The notes under the pieces are model-generated. The model searched no databases. It was not told where the DNA came from and saw only the letters and a list, made by a program, of their open reading frames with translations. A stretch of 64,000 bases of DNA from Nocardia farcinica (GTDB taxonomy: Bacteria > Actinomycetota > Actinomycetes > Mycobacteriales > Mycobacteriaceae). Within the stretch, counting starts at the first letter, position 1. Every line of letters begins with the position of its first letter. The stretch covers positions 1,736,001-1,800,000 of the forward strand of contig NZ_LN868939.1 in assembly GCF_001182745.1 (NCBI RefSeq). Direction: 5' to 3'. This document shows, one piece after another, positions 10,119 through 20,027 of this stretch. The position numbers were made by a program, and so were the translations under genes.

Positions 10119-11402
10119 TCAGTTCCCTCCTGTGTCGTCGGCGGTGCGGGTGCCCGCGGCGGTGGTGCCGAGCGCGGCCGCGGCGACCGCGCCGTCGGCG
10201 ACGCGGATGCGCAGCTGGCTGCCCGCGGGCGAGTCGGCGATGCTGCGCACCACGTGCCGCTCCGGGCCGGTGACCCGTTGCACCACAGCGTAACCGCGGG
10301 CCAGGGTGGCGGCCGGACCCACCGCCGTGAGCTTTTCCCGCAGGTGCGCGGTCGCGGTGGATTCGGTGCGGATCAGATGCCGCACGCAGCGCCTGGCGTC
10401 GGCGCGCAGCCGTTCGATCTCGGTGGCGCGCCGGTCGATCTCGCGCAGCGGGTCGGCCAGCACCGGGCGCGAGCGCAGTTGCGCCAGCGCCCTTGCCTCC
10501 CGGTCCACCCAGCCGCGCAGGGCCGCCGCCGAACGGGCGCGCAGCTCGCGCACGAGGGCGAGTTCGGCGGCGGCGTCGGGCACCACGCGCTTCGCCGCGT
10601 CGGTGGGGGTGGCCGCGCGCAGGTCGGCGACGTAGTCCGACAGCGGGTTGTCCGGTTCGTGGCCGATCGCGCTGACGATCGGGGTGGTCGCGGCGACGAT
10701 GGCCCGGCACAGCGCCTCGTCGGAGAAGGGCAGCAGGTCCTCCACGCTGCCGCCGCCGCGGGCGAGCACGATCACCTCGACCTCGGGATGCCGGTCGAGT
10801 TCGGCCAGCGCGGACAGGATCTGCGGCACCGCGGTCGGCCCCTGCACCGCGGTGTTGCGCACCTCGAAACGCACCGCGGGCCACCGGTTCCTCGCGACGG
10901 TGAGCACATCGTGCTCGGCTGCGCCGCCGCGGCCGGTGATCAGCCCGACCACCTTCGGCAGGAACGGGATCGGCCGTTTGAGCCGCTCGTCGAACAAGCC
11001 CTCGGCGGCCAGCAGCGCCTTCAGCCGCTCGATCCGGGCCAGCAGCTCCCCGACGCCCACCGGCCGGATCTCCAGCACCCGCAGCGAGATGCTGCCGCGG
11101 GCCGGGAAGAACACCAGCTTGCCGTAGACGACGACACGGCTGCCCTCCTGCAACGGCACCGGGCTGCGGCGGATGAGTTCGGGATCACAGGTGACCTGCA
11201 ACGACATGTCGGCAGACGGATCGCGCAGCACCAGGAACGCGGTGCGGGCGCCGGGGCGCAGGTTGATCTGGGTGATCTGGCCCTCCACCCAGATGCTGCC
11301 CAGGCGATCGATCCACTGCATCACCTTGACCGACACCGAGCGCACCGGCCACGGGTGCTCGGCGGAGTTGGCGGGCGCCGAACCGTCCTGTGTCATGCGC
11401 AC
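10119..11402 (-). CDS. xseA: exodeoxyribonuclease VII large subunit
   Basis: The catalytic subunit of exonuclease VII. The 427-residue protein has an N-terminal OB-fold ([24 protein letters not shown]...VTCDPELI), then the catalytic domain with [20 protein letters not shown] and [17 protein letters not shown], a helical region, and a C-terminal [10 protein letters not shown] segment. The start is ATG 11402 or ATG 11396. It is the first gene of the xseAB operon. The order ispH-Rv1109c-xseA-xseB is conserved in mycobacteria. Confidence 0.96.
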   Translation of the reverse strand: MRMTQDGSAPANSAEHPWPVRSVSVKVMQWIDRLGSIWVEGQITQINLRPGARTAFLVLRDPSADMSLQVTCDPELIRRSPVPLQEGSRVVVYGKLVFFPARGSISLRVLEIRPVGVGELLARIERLKALLAAEGLFDERLKRPIPFLPKVVGLITGRGGAAEHDVLTVARNRWPAVRFEVRNTAVQGPTAVPQILSALAELDRHPEVEVIVLARGGGSVEDLLPFSDEALCRAIVAATTPIVSAIGHEPDNPLSDYVADLRAATPTDAAKRVVPDAAAELALVRELRARSAAALRGWVDREARALAQLRSRPVLADPLREIDRRATEIERLRADARRCVRHLIRTESTATAHLREKLTAVGPAATLARGYAVVQRVTGPERHVVRSIADSPAGSQLRIRVADGAVAAAALGTTAAGTRTADDTGGN

Positions 11403-11466
11403 AGGTATACGCGCCGGGACCGACCGATACGCCGCACGGCCGGTCCACGGCGCGCCCGGCCGGGTG

Positions 11467-12180
11467 TCACTGGGCCTGGACGGTGGCGATCCGGTTGGTG
11501 AGCATCGTCACGAACGCCGCCCTGGCCTGGGTCCGCTGCTCGTAGTCGAGCAGAGCCTGCAGATCTTCCACCGTCAGCATGCGCAGGCGGGCCCGCAGCT
11601 GCGCCAGCGTCATGGTCGCGTAGTCGTACCGCTTGGCGACCTCCGGCTCGTCCACCTCCGGCTCGTCCACCTCGGGCTCGGCCGCCTCCGGCTCGGGCGC
11701 TTCGGCCTCGACAACTTCGGCCTCGGGGACAACGCTGAGCTGGGGTTCTTCGGATTCCGACGGCGCGTCCGCGGTATCGACGGCGGTCGCGGGCTTCTCG
11801 TCGGACCCGGCCCGCTGCGCGGTGGAATCGCTGCCGTTGTGATGGCCGTTACCGCTGGCGGGCTCGTCGGCGGTGTAGAGGTCGAAACGGCTGGCCCAGG
11901 CGGCGAACTCATTGCCGCCGGTTTGCTGATCGGTGAGGTCCTCGTCGAAGGTCGCCCATTCCGGCTGTTCCTGCGTGGTATGGGACAGTCGGTCGAAGAC
12001 CGCGTCACCCTTGAGAGCGAGGCTGGTCACGAACTGCTGGACGTGCATGCTGGTCTGCAGGATCTGGCTGATCGCGGTGATCGGGAAGTTCATCGCGGCG
12101 GTCGGTAGCCGACGGGTTTCTTCCAGGGCATAGACGGCGGCGCCGGCGGCCACCCGGGCCAGGAACGGTGGTCGAAACAT
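11467..12180 (-). CDS. Rv1109c-like, probable lipid-droplet-associated protein
   Basis: A 237-residue protein. Residues 1-60 ([21 protein letters not shown], then [20 protein letters not shown]) form an amphipathic or hydrophobic helix pair. Residues 85-190 are Glu/Pro-rich with repeated [13 protein letters not shown]. The C-terminal 50 residues form a helical domain ([20 protein letters not shown]). The position between xseA and ispH matches Rv1109c. Homologues in Rhodococcus and Nocardia are annotated, as I recall, as small lipid-droplet-associated proteins, so the name is from family knowledge. I used ATG 12180 rather than the longer upstream frame, which would overlap the ispH promoter. 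Confidence 0.8.
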   Translation of the reverse strand: MFRPPFLARVAAGAAVYALEETRRLPTAAMNFPITAISQILQTSMHVQQFVTSLALKGDAVFDRLSHTTQEQPEWATFDEDLTDQQTGGNEFAAWASRFDLYTADEPASGNGHHNGSDSTAQRAGSDEKPATAVDTADAPSESEEPQLSVVPEAEVVEAEAPEPEAAEPEVDEPEVDEPEVAKRYDYATMTLAQLRARLRMLTVEDLQALLDYEQRTQARAAFVTMLTNRIATVQAQ

Positions 12181-12268
12181 GCTCCTAGCCTGCCCGATGG
12201 GCTGTGATCTGCAAAGACCGCACCGCCGCCGGACGACCCGGCACCGGATGCACACGTAAGCTGTGGGC

Positions 12269-13279
<1,011 letters not shown>

Positions 13280-13298
13280 CCCTGCCCATCCGCTCGAA

Positions 13299-13327
13299 CG
13301 GCCGCCCCGCATCCCGCGGGGCGGCCG
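13299..13327. terminator. perfect 12-bp hairpin between ispH and DUF6542 gene
   Basis: Arms at 13299-13310 and 13316-13327 are fully complementary, with a five-base loop (ATCCC). The hairpin sits between two convergent genes, so it can serve both. Confidence 0.75.
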
Positions 13328-13333
13328 TCGTCG

Positions 13334-14191
13334 TCACAGGCTCTCCGGCTTACGCCGCTGCGGGCGTCCCGGCTCGCGATCGCGGTACCGGACATTCGGC
13401 TGGGGATGCGGTGGCACCGAGCCGCGCGCCCGCGCCCGCGGAGCGGCCTCCGCCTCGGCGCGCGACATCGCCGCCGTCGGCCGCGCCGCACCACGCACCG
13501 GCGGCCTGCCCTCCCGCGGCGGCCTGCCGTTGACCCGCGGCGGCACGTCCGCGACATCGCGCGGCGGGCGCCTGCCCAGCAAGGGCGCCTCGTACTTGTC
13601 CGTCTCGGGCTCATCGACCTCGGGACGCGGTCGCCTGACCTTCTTCCGCGCCGACACCGGCTCGGGCGCCTTCCGGGCAGGCTTCTTCTTCGGGGCCGGC
13701 GTGCGTCCCCAACTGGTCGCCCGCTTCACCTCGTCGCGATGTCCGGCACCGGTCTCCCTGCGATAGCTCACGATCCGGTAGCCACCGATCAACAGCACCA
13801 GCACGGTGGCCAGCATCATCGTCGGGAAGCGGTTCACCAGCGGAATCGCCAGATTGAGCAGGATGTCCTTCAGCCCGGTCGACCCACCCCCGCTGAGCTG
13901 CTGATACGCCAGCGGCACCGCGACGAACAACAGCAACGGCGGCAACACCAAGGTGGTGAACAACCCCCGCATCCGCACCGCAAGCACCGCCGCCACGCAG
14001 CCGACGACATAGAGCACCGCGAACGTGGAAGTCAGGTCGACGGCGTCGCCGCGCGCGTCGAGCAGGAAGCCCAGGAGCGTGCAGCCGATCGCGATCAGGA
14101 CAGCCGACCATGCCGGCACACCCGGCACCGTCGGCAGGATCGAACGCTGCAGCGCGGGCACCCGGGATCGCACACGTTGGGAAGCAGCCAC
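13334..14191 (-). CDS. DUF6542 membrane protein (Rv1111c-like)
   Basis: A 285-residue protein. Residues 20-135 contain about four hydrophobic segments (AWSAVLIAIGCTLLGFLL, FAVLYVVGCVAAVLAV, FTTLVLPPLLLFVAVPLAY, MLATVLVLLIGGYRI). The C-terminal half is cytoplasmic, charged and rich in Arg/Pro/Lys. The start is GTG 14191. The location beside ispH matches Rv1111c. Function is unknown. Confidence 0.85.
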   Translation of the reverse strand: MAASQRVRSRVPALQRSILPTVPGVPAWSAVLIAIGCTLLGFLLDARGDAVDLTSTFAVLYVVGCVAAVLAVRMRGLFTTLVLPPLLLFVAVPLAYQQLSGGGSTGLKDILLNLAIPLVNRFPTMMLATVLVLLIGGYRIVSYRRETGAGHRDEVKRATSWGRTPAPKKKPARKAPEPVSARKKVRRPRPEVDEPETDKYEAPLLGRRPPRDVADVPPRVNGRPPREGRPPVRGAARPTAAMSRAEAEAAPRARARGSVPPHPQPNVRYRDREPGRPQRRKPESL

Positions 14192-14247
14192 ACAAAGACC
14201 CTAACTGTGTTGCTTTTGTGCCGTCGATCTGCCGCGCTGGGCTTGTT

Positions 14248-14991
14248 TTGCCGCTCCTTCGTCGCGGCGACCATTGTGTGCCGCCTCTCGCTTCGCTCGA
14301 ACCGCGATGGTGTCCTGCCCTCACGCCGGTGGGGCACGGCCGGCACGCCCTTGCCGGGCTGTGCCCGCGTCGCCCGTCGCCGTCGACTCGAGCCCGGCAC
14401 CGCACTTCCACAATCCCCGAAAGCAAGCTCACAGCGCACCGAGCCCACCATGTCCGACTCGGCCCCGTCCACCCTCCACGCCGCCCGGCCTCCGGATCAC
14501 CCGGCCTCCGCCACCGTCCGCGTTCGGGTCGTCCGGTCTGGGCGTCCGGCGCGTTTGGGGGCTGTCCAGCGTTCGGGTTGTCCGGTCTGGGCCTTCGGCG
14601 GGGTCTGTGGGCTGTCCAGCGTTCGGGTCGTCCGGCTTGGGCCTCTGGTGAGTCTGTGGGCTGTCCAGCGTTCGGGTCGTCCCGCCTCCGCCCCGGCCAG
14701 CCTTTGGGGCCGCCCGGCCTCCGCACCGTCCAGCCGTCGCACCGCCCGGCCTCTGGGCCGTCCGGGTCATCCAGCGCCGATGGGGCCTGGTTGCACTCGC
14801 CCCCACCCACCTCCCACCCCCGCCCACCTAAACGGAATACCTCCGTTTCGAGCGAAGCGAGAGACAACACACAACGGTCGCGGCTGTCTCGCGTGGGGGA
14901 GCCCGCGGCGCAAGCGACGAAGGAGCAAGCCGCGGGCTCCCCCACGCGAGACACCTGGGGGCCGCGACCCGCCGCGACGAAGGAGCGGCAA
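14248..14991. repeat. gene-free block of nested inverted repeats and a 50-bp tandem array
   Basis: There is no credible gene from 14192 to 15068. The outer arms at 14248-14268 and 14971-14991 are perfect 21-base reverse complements (core GCTCCTTCGTCGC). The inner arms at 14285-14301 and 14847-14863 are perfect 17-base reverse complements (CTCTCGCTTCGCTCGAA). Between them, at about 14519-14690, a unit of about 50 bases containing GCTGTCCAGCGTTCGGGT begins at 14561, 14611 and 14660, with decayed partial copies on both sides. The motif CGACGAAGGAG recurs at about 14915, 14975 and 15014. Confidence 0.8.
14885..14953. repeat. perfect 24-bp inverted repeat hairpin
   Basis: Arms 14885-14908 and 14930-14953 are exact reverse complements around a 21-base loop that itself contains CGACGAAGGAGC. 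It is the strongest hairpin in the window. It lies about 115 bases before sbcD and not next to any stop codon, so a simple terminator role is unlikely. Confidence 0.85.
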
Positions 14992-15068
14992 GAAGACACA
15001 GCCGCGACCCGCCCGACGAAGGAGGGCAAATCGAACCCTGTCGGTGGGAGGGCTTACGGTGTCGAATC

Positions 15069-16253
15069 ATGCGGCTGCTGCACACCTCGGATTGGCATGT
15101 GGGCCGGACGTTTCACGGCGTCGATCTGCTCGTCGATCAGGCGCGCTCGCTGGCGGCGATCGCGGAGCTGGTGGCCGAGGAGTCGGTGGACGTGGTGGTG
15201 GTGCCGGGTGACGTCTACGACCGCTCGATTCCCAGTGCGGACGCGATCGCGGTGTGCACCAGGGGTTTGGAGGCGATCAGGGCCGCGGGTGCGGTGATCG
15301 TGGCGACGTCGGGCAATCATGATTCGCCTGCTCGGCTCGGGGCGGGGGCGAGTTTCGCGGCGGCGGGCGGGTTGTATCTGCGGACGCGGTTGGCGGAGGC
15401 GGACCGGCCGATCGTGTTGCGTGACGATGCGGGTGAGGTGGCCTTCTACGGCATTCCGTATCTGGAGCCGGAGGTGGTGCGCGGGGAGTTGGGTGTGCCG
15501 CGGGCACGCTCGCACGCCGAGGTGCTGGATGTGGTGATGGATCGGGTGCGGGCGGATCTGGCGGGCAGACCGGGAGTGCGGTCGGTGGTACTCGCGCACG
15601 CGTTCGTGGTCGGTGGGGCGGCGACGGGGTCGGAGCGCTCGATTTCGGTGGGCGGCGTGGAGACGGTGCCGTTGTCGGCGTTCGACGGTGTCGATTACGT
15701 GGCGCTCGGGCATCTGCATTCGCCGCAGACGTTGTCGGCGTCGGTGCGGTATTCGGGTTCGCCGCTGCCGTATTCGTTCGGGGAGGCGTCGCACCGCAAG
15801 GCGGTGTGGATCATTGATCTGGACGAGTCGGGGGTGGCCGAGGTGCGGCGTCGGGATCTGCCGGTGGTGCGGGGTTTGAGCCGGTTGACCGGCACGCTCG
15901 AGGAGTTGCTGTCCGATCCGGCGCACGAGGACGCGGTGGCGCATTACGTGTCGGCGACGTTGACCGATACGGCGCGCCCGATCGACGCGATGCGCCGGCT
16001 GCGGAACCGGTTCCCGCACGCGGTCCACGTGGAATGGGTTCGGCCGGACGCCGATTCGGTGCTGCATTATCGGGAGCGGGTGCGCGGGCGCGATGACGCG
16101 GAGGTCGCGCGCAGTTTCCTCACCGATGTGCGGGGTGAGCCGTCGACGGCGGAATTGCGGTGGCTGGAGCGGGCGTTGGCCGCGGGTGTCACCGAGCCGG
16201 AGGGTGCCGCGGTGCTCGCCGGATCGGATGCGGCCGAGGAATTGTCGGCGTGA
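15069..16253 (+). CDS. sbcD: SbcD/Mre11-type DNA repair nuclease
   Basis: The nuclease subunit of the SbcCD complex, which cleaves hairpins and processes double-strand ends. The 394-residue protein has metallophosphoesterase motifs in order: HTSDWHVG (5-12), VPGDVYDRS, TSGNHDSPARL, VVLAHAFV and ALGHLHSPQ. ATG 15069 begins the conserved MRLLHTSDWHVG. The sbcC gene begins 28 bases downstream, so the two form an operon. The upstream repeat block probably contains the promoter. Confidence 0.95.
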   Translation: MRLLHTSDWHVGRTFHGVDLLVDQARSLAAIAELVAEESVDVVVVPGDVYDRSIPSADAIAVCTRGLEAIRAAGAVIVATSGNHDSPARLGAGASFAAAGGLYLRTRLAEADRPIVLRDDAGEVAFYGIPYLEPEVVRGELGVPRARSHAEVLDVVMDRVRADLAGRPGVRSVVLAHAFVVGGAATGSERSISVGGVETVPLSAFDGVDYVALGHLHSPQTLSASVRYSGSPLPYSFGEASHRKAVWIIDLDESGVAEVRRRDLPVVRGLSRLTGTLEELLSDPAHEDAVAHYVSATLTDTARPIDAMRRLRNRFPHAVHVEWVRPDADSVLHYRERVRGRDDAEVARSFLTDVRGEPSTAELRWLERALAAGVTEPEGAAVLAGSDAAEELSA

Positions 16254-16281
16254 GGGAGTCGGGGGTGGGTGAGGTGGCCGG

Positions 16282-19200
16282 GTGAGGCTGCATCGGCTGG
16301 AGATGACGGCGTTCGGCCCGTTCGCGCGGCCGACGGTGGTCGATTTCGACGCGCTCGGCGCCGACGGGCTGTTCCTGTTGCACGGCCAGACCGGCGCGGG
16401 CAAGACCACCGTGCTCGACGCCATCGCGTTCGCGCTGTACGGGCGGGTGCCCGGCGCGCGCGGGGAGAGCAAACGACTGCATTCCGACCACGCGCCCGCG
16501 CAGACGCCGCCGCGGGTGGTGCTGGAGGCGACGTTGGGTGGCCGGCGGCTGCGGCTGACCCGCTCGCCGGAGTTCGAGCGGCCCAAGCTGCGCGGCAGCG
16601 GCGTGCGCACCGAGCAGCCGAAGGCGACGTTGGAGTGGCTGGACGGGCGCGGGGAGAACCTGTCCCGCATCCCCGATATCGGTGAGGAGATCGTGCGGCT
16701 GCTCGGCATGAGCGCCGACCAGTTCTTCCAGGTGGTGCTGCTGCCGCAGGGCGATTTCGCGCGGTTCCTGCGCGCGGAGAACGAGGACCGCGAGAAGCTG
16801 CTGGAAAAGCTGTTCGACACCCGCCGTTTCGGCGTGGCCGAACAGTGGCTGGCCGAGCGGCGCCGCGCGTCGGCCGCCGATCTCGAACAGCGCAAGCAGG
16901 GCATCGAGCGGCTGATCGCCCAGATCCGCGGCGCGGCGGGGTTGAGCGTCACCGAATCGGTCGGGGTGCTCGAGTGCGTGGACTGGTCCCAGGAACTGCT
17001 CGCCACCGCCCGGGACGAGCTGGCCGCCGCCACCGCCGACGCCGCAGCGCGCGAACAGGAATGCGCCCATCTGCGCAAGGAAGCCGAGGAACTGCGCACC
17101 CTCGACGACCTGCGCCGCCGGATGGCCGCCGCGCACGACCAGCTCACCCGCTACCACGCCACCGCCGATCAGCGCGGCGCCCGCCGAGCGGAACTCGAGG
17201 CCGCCCGCCGCGCCCAGCCGGTCACCGAAGCCATCGACGAAGCCCGGGCCGCCGTCATGGAATCGCGCCACCGCGAGAACGAAGCCCGCACGGCCGCCCG
17301 AGCTCTCGCCACCGCGCTCGCCGTCCCCGAGGCCGCCGACCTCCGCGCCGACCTGCTGGTCTGGGATGATGGTGCGGTTGCGCGGGGTTCATCACGCGAA
17401 GGCGCGCCCGTCGCCGAAACCACCGGCATGGCTTCGGCTCTCGGCTCTCAGGAGCCGGAGGGCGCAGCGGCGGGACGTGCGGCGGGCTCGGAGATCACCG
17501 ACCCCCACCTGCGCGACGACGCCGACCTCGACGCCGCGGTGCGCAGGTGGAGCACCCTGATCGGCGCACTGGACGCCGTTCGTGCCGACGCGACGACCGC
17601 CGCCGAATCGAGGGCCGAGCTGGCGAACCTGCGGGCCGAGGACGACGACCTGGCACGTCGGACCGCGGAACTGATCGAGCGCCGGGCGGCCCTGCCGGAG
17701 TCGATCACCGCCGCGGACCGCCGGTTGCGGGAAGCGGGTGACGCGGCCGCCGCGCTGCCCGCACTGGCCGCCGAGTGCGAACGTCTGCAATCCGCCGCGA
17801 GCGCCGCGGTGGAGCTGGCCAAGCGCCGCACCGCGCTGGACGCGACCCGCGTGGAATTCGAGACGGCTCGTGCCGCGCACAACGACGCGCGCGAGCGGGT
17901 GCTCGAGGTGCGGGAGCGGCGACTGGCGGGGATGGCCGCCGAGCTGGCGAGCGCGCTGGTCGACGGGCAGCCCTGCGCGGTGTGTGGGTCGCATGAGCAT
18001 CCCGCCCCGGCCGAACCCGCCGACCGCGCGGTGTCGAAAGAGGCTGAGGACGCCGCCGTCGCCGCCGAACGGGCGGCCGAGCAGCGCCGCGACGAGATCG
18101 GCGCCCGCATCGCGGGATTGGAGCGCGAGATCGAAGCGCTCATCGCCCGGGGCGGCGACACCGACCGTGTCGAGCTGGCCGCCGCACTGCGCTCGGCCAC
18201 CGCCCGCTACGAGGATGCGGCCGACACGGCGGCGCAGCGCGAGGCCGCCCAGGCGGAGCTGGACCGGTTGCGTGGCGAGGAGGCCCGCAGCCACGACGAC
18301 CTGCGCGCGGCCGAGGCCCGGCGCAGCGCCGTGGCCGCCCGGATCGCCGCCACCGAGGATCGCCTGGCCCGGGCGACGGAAAGCCTGCGCCGGGCTGCGG
18401 GCGCGGACACCGATGTCGAGCGACGGCGCACGCGCCTGGAAGCGCTCATCGACACCGCGACCGTGTTGCTCCGGGCCCGCGCCGCCGTCGCCACGGCCCG
18501 CCAGCACGTCACCGTGGTCGCCAAGCGCGTCGAAAACCTCGCCGCCGCGGCGGGGTTCGTGCCGGATGCGGTGCCCGAGGACGAGGTCGCCCGGCTCACC
18601 GCGTTCGCTCGCGTGGTGAACGCGGCCGCCCGGCCCCGGCCGCGGCAGGACGAGATCGAGGCCGAACTGACTGCCGCCGACCGCGCCCGCGCCGCTGCCG
18701 AAGCGGTCTTGGCCGAGCCGGAGATCCAGGCCGCCGCCGCGGCCGAACCGGGCGACCTGGTCGCGGTCGAGCAGGCGCTGACCCACGCGCAGCAGCGCTC
18801 GAACGCCGCGGTGGCGGCCAAGGCGGAGGCGGGCAGGCGGGTGCAACTGCTCGAGGAACTCGGCACCCAGCTGTGGACCGAGGTCGACCGCCTCGCCCCG
18901 CTGCAACGCGCCCACGACGAACTCGACCGCCTCGCCGACGTGGTCGCCGGGCGCGGCGAGAACAACCGCCGCATGTCGCTGCGCTCCTATGTGCTGGCGG
19001 CCCGGCTCGAGGAGGTCGCGCTCGCCGGCTCGGTGCGGTTGCGCCGGATGTCGGGCGGGCGTTACGAATTCGTGCATTCCGACAAGGCGGGCCCGCGTGG
19101 CCGCCGCGGCGGGTTGGGCCTGGACATCCGCGACGACTACACCGGCGCGGTCCGCCCGGCCAAGACCCTGTCCGGCGGCGAGACCTTCATGGCCTCCCTG

Positions 19201-19461
19201 GCGCTGGCCCTCGGCCTGGCCGACACCGTCGCCGCCGAATCCGGCGGCGTCGTGCTGGACACCCTGTTCATCGACGAGGGTTTCGGCAGTCTCGACGCCG
19301 ACACCCTGGACGCCGTCATGGGCGTCCTCGACGAACTGCGGGCGGGCGGCCGGGTGGTCGGCATCGTCAGCCACGTGGACGAGATGCGCCAGCGCATCCC
19401 CAGCCGCTTGCACGTCATCCGCGGACGTGACGGTTCGCGGCTGGAGACGACGGTCGCCTGA
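16282..19461 (+). CDS. sbcC: SbcC/Rad50-type SMC ATPase
   Basis: The ATPase subunit of SbcCD. The 1059-residue protein has Walker A GQTGAGKTT at 35-43, the Q-loop FFQVVLLPQGDFARFLRA, two long Ala/Glu/Arg-rich coiled coils, a zinc hook C565-A-V-C568, the ABC signature LSGGETFMASLALALGLAD and Walker B VVLDTLFIDEGFGSLD. The start is GTG 16282 (MRLHRLEMTAFGPFA). Residues about 365-410 (nt 17375-17500) are Gly/Ala/Ser-rich, break the coiled coil and contain a small inverted repeat at DNA level. They look like an insertion that stays in frame. Confidence 0.95.
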   Translation: MRLHRLEMTAFGPFARPTVVDFDALGADGLFLLHGQTGAGKTTVLDAIAFALYGRVPGARGESKRLHSDHAPAQTPPRVVLEATLGGRRLRLTRSPEFERPKLRGSGVRTEQPKATLEWLDGRGENLSRIPDIGEEIVRLLGMSADQFFQVVLLPQGDFARFLRAENEDREKLLEKLFDTRRFGVAEQWLAERRRASAADLEQRKQGIERLIAQIRGAAGLSVTESVGVLECVDWSQELLATARDELAAATADAAAREQECAHLRKEAEELRTLDDLRRRMAAAHDQLTRYHATADQRGARRAELEAARRAQPVTEAIDEARAAVMESRHRENEARTAARALATALAVPEAADLRADLLVWDDGAVARGSSREGAPVAETTGMASALGSQEPEGAAAGRAAGSEITDPHLRDDADLDAAVRRWSTLIGALDAVRADATTAAESRAELANLRAEDDDLARRTAELIERRAALPESITAADRRLREAGDAAAALPALAAECERLQSAASAAVELAKRRTALDATRVEFETARAAHNDARERVLEVRERRLAGMAAELASALVDGQPCAVCGSHEHPAPAEPADRAVSKEAEDAAVAAERAAEQRRDEIGARIAGLEREIEALIARGGDTDRVELAAALRSATARYEDAADTAAQREAAQAELDRLRGEEARSHDDLRAAEARRSAVAARIAATEDRLARATESLRRAAGADTDVERRRTRLEALIDTATVLLRARAAVATARQHVTVVAKRVENLAAAAGFVPDAVPEDEVARLTAFARVVNAAARPRPRQDEIEAELTAADRARAAAEAVLAEPEIQAAAAAEPGDLVAVEQALTHAQQRSNAAVAAKAEAGRRVQLLEELGTQLWTEVDRLAPLQRAHDELDRLADVVAGRGENNRRMSLRSYVLAARLEEVALAGSVRLRRMSGGRYEFVHSDKAGPRGRRGGLGLDIRDDYTGAVRPAKTLSGGETFMASLALALGLADTVAAESGGVVLDTLFIDEGFGSLDADTLDAVMGVLDELRAGGRVVGIVSHVDEMRQRIPSRLHVIRGRDGSRLETTVA

Positions 19462-19480
19462 CGCCGCGCCGGGAACGTTC

Positions 19481-19996
19481 TCACCGTCGGCCGCGCGCCT
19501 CGTGGTCGAGCAGCCACCGCTTGGCGGGCAGTCCCCACCGGAAGCCGCCCAGCGCACCGCCGATCCGCAGGACCCGGTGGCACGGGACGAACAGGGCGGC
19601 GGCGTTGCGGGCGCAGGCGTTGGCGGCGGCGCGGGTGGCGGCGGGGCGTCCGGCGAGGGCGGCGAACTCGGTGTAGGTCACCGGGTCGCCGGCGGGGATC
19701 TTGCGCAGGACGTCCCAGGCGTGGGTGAGGAATTCGCCGGAGCGCTGGCGGACGGGCACCGGGTCGATCGCGGCGGTGTCGCCGCCGTGGTAGGCCAGCA
19801 CCGCGCGGGTGATCTCGCCGAGGTCGTCGCGTTCGCACAGCTCGGCGGGGCGCAGCGCCGGATGCACGAGCAGGCGCAGCTCCGCCGGGTCGGCGGTCCA
19901 GCCCGCGGCCAGGACGGCGCCGTCGCGATCGGCGAGTGCGGTGAACGGCCCGATGGGGGTGTCGGTGATGGCGTAGTCGGCTGTGGTGATGGACAT
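19481..19996 (-). CDS. ogt: methylated-DNA--protein-cysteine methyltransferase
   Basis: Repairs O6-alkylguanine by transferring the alkyl group to its own cysteine. The 171-residue protein has the active-site PCHRV with C139, the preceding Asn/Arg DNA-binding segment (RAAANACARN) and the C-terminal GFRWGLPAKRWLLDHE. The start is ATG 19996. It lies 31 bases downstream of the Ada/AlkA fusion gene on the same strand, the pairing seen in M. tuberculosis (alkA-ogt), so the two form an alkylation-damage operon. Confidence 0.95.
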   Translation of the reverse strand: MSITTADYAITDTPIGPFTALADRDGAVLAAGWTADPAELRLLVHPALRPAELCERDDLGEITRAVLAYHGGDTAAIDPVPVRQRSGEFLTHAWDVLRKIPAGDPVTYTEFAALAGRPAATRAAANACARNAAALFVPCHRVLRIGGALGGFRWGLPAKRWLLDHEARGRR

Positions 19997-20027
19997 GGGA
20001 GGGGCTCGCTTTCGTCGGGAGTTCGGG

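Noticed and set aside
14519..14690. Possible CRISPR array
   Set aside because: The repeats are adjacent, degenerate and about 50 bases apart without unique spacers, and no cas gene is present.
17392..19557. Long open frame on the minus strand opposite sbcC
   Set aside because: It is the antisense shadow of a GC-rich gene with clear SbcC motifs; it has no domain of its own.
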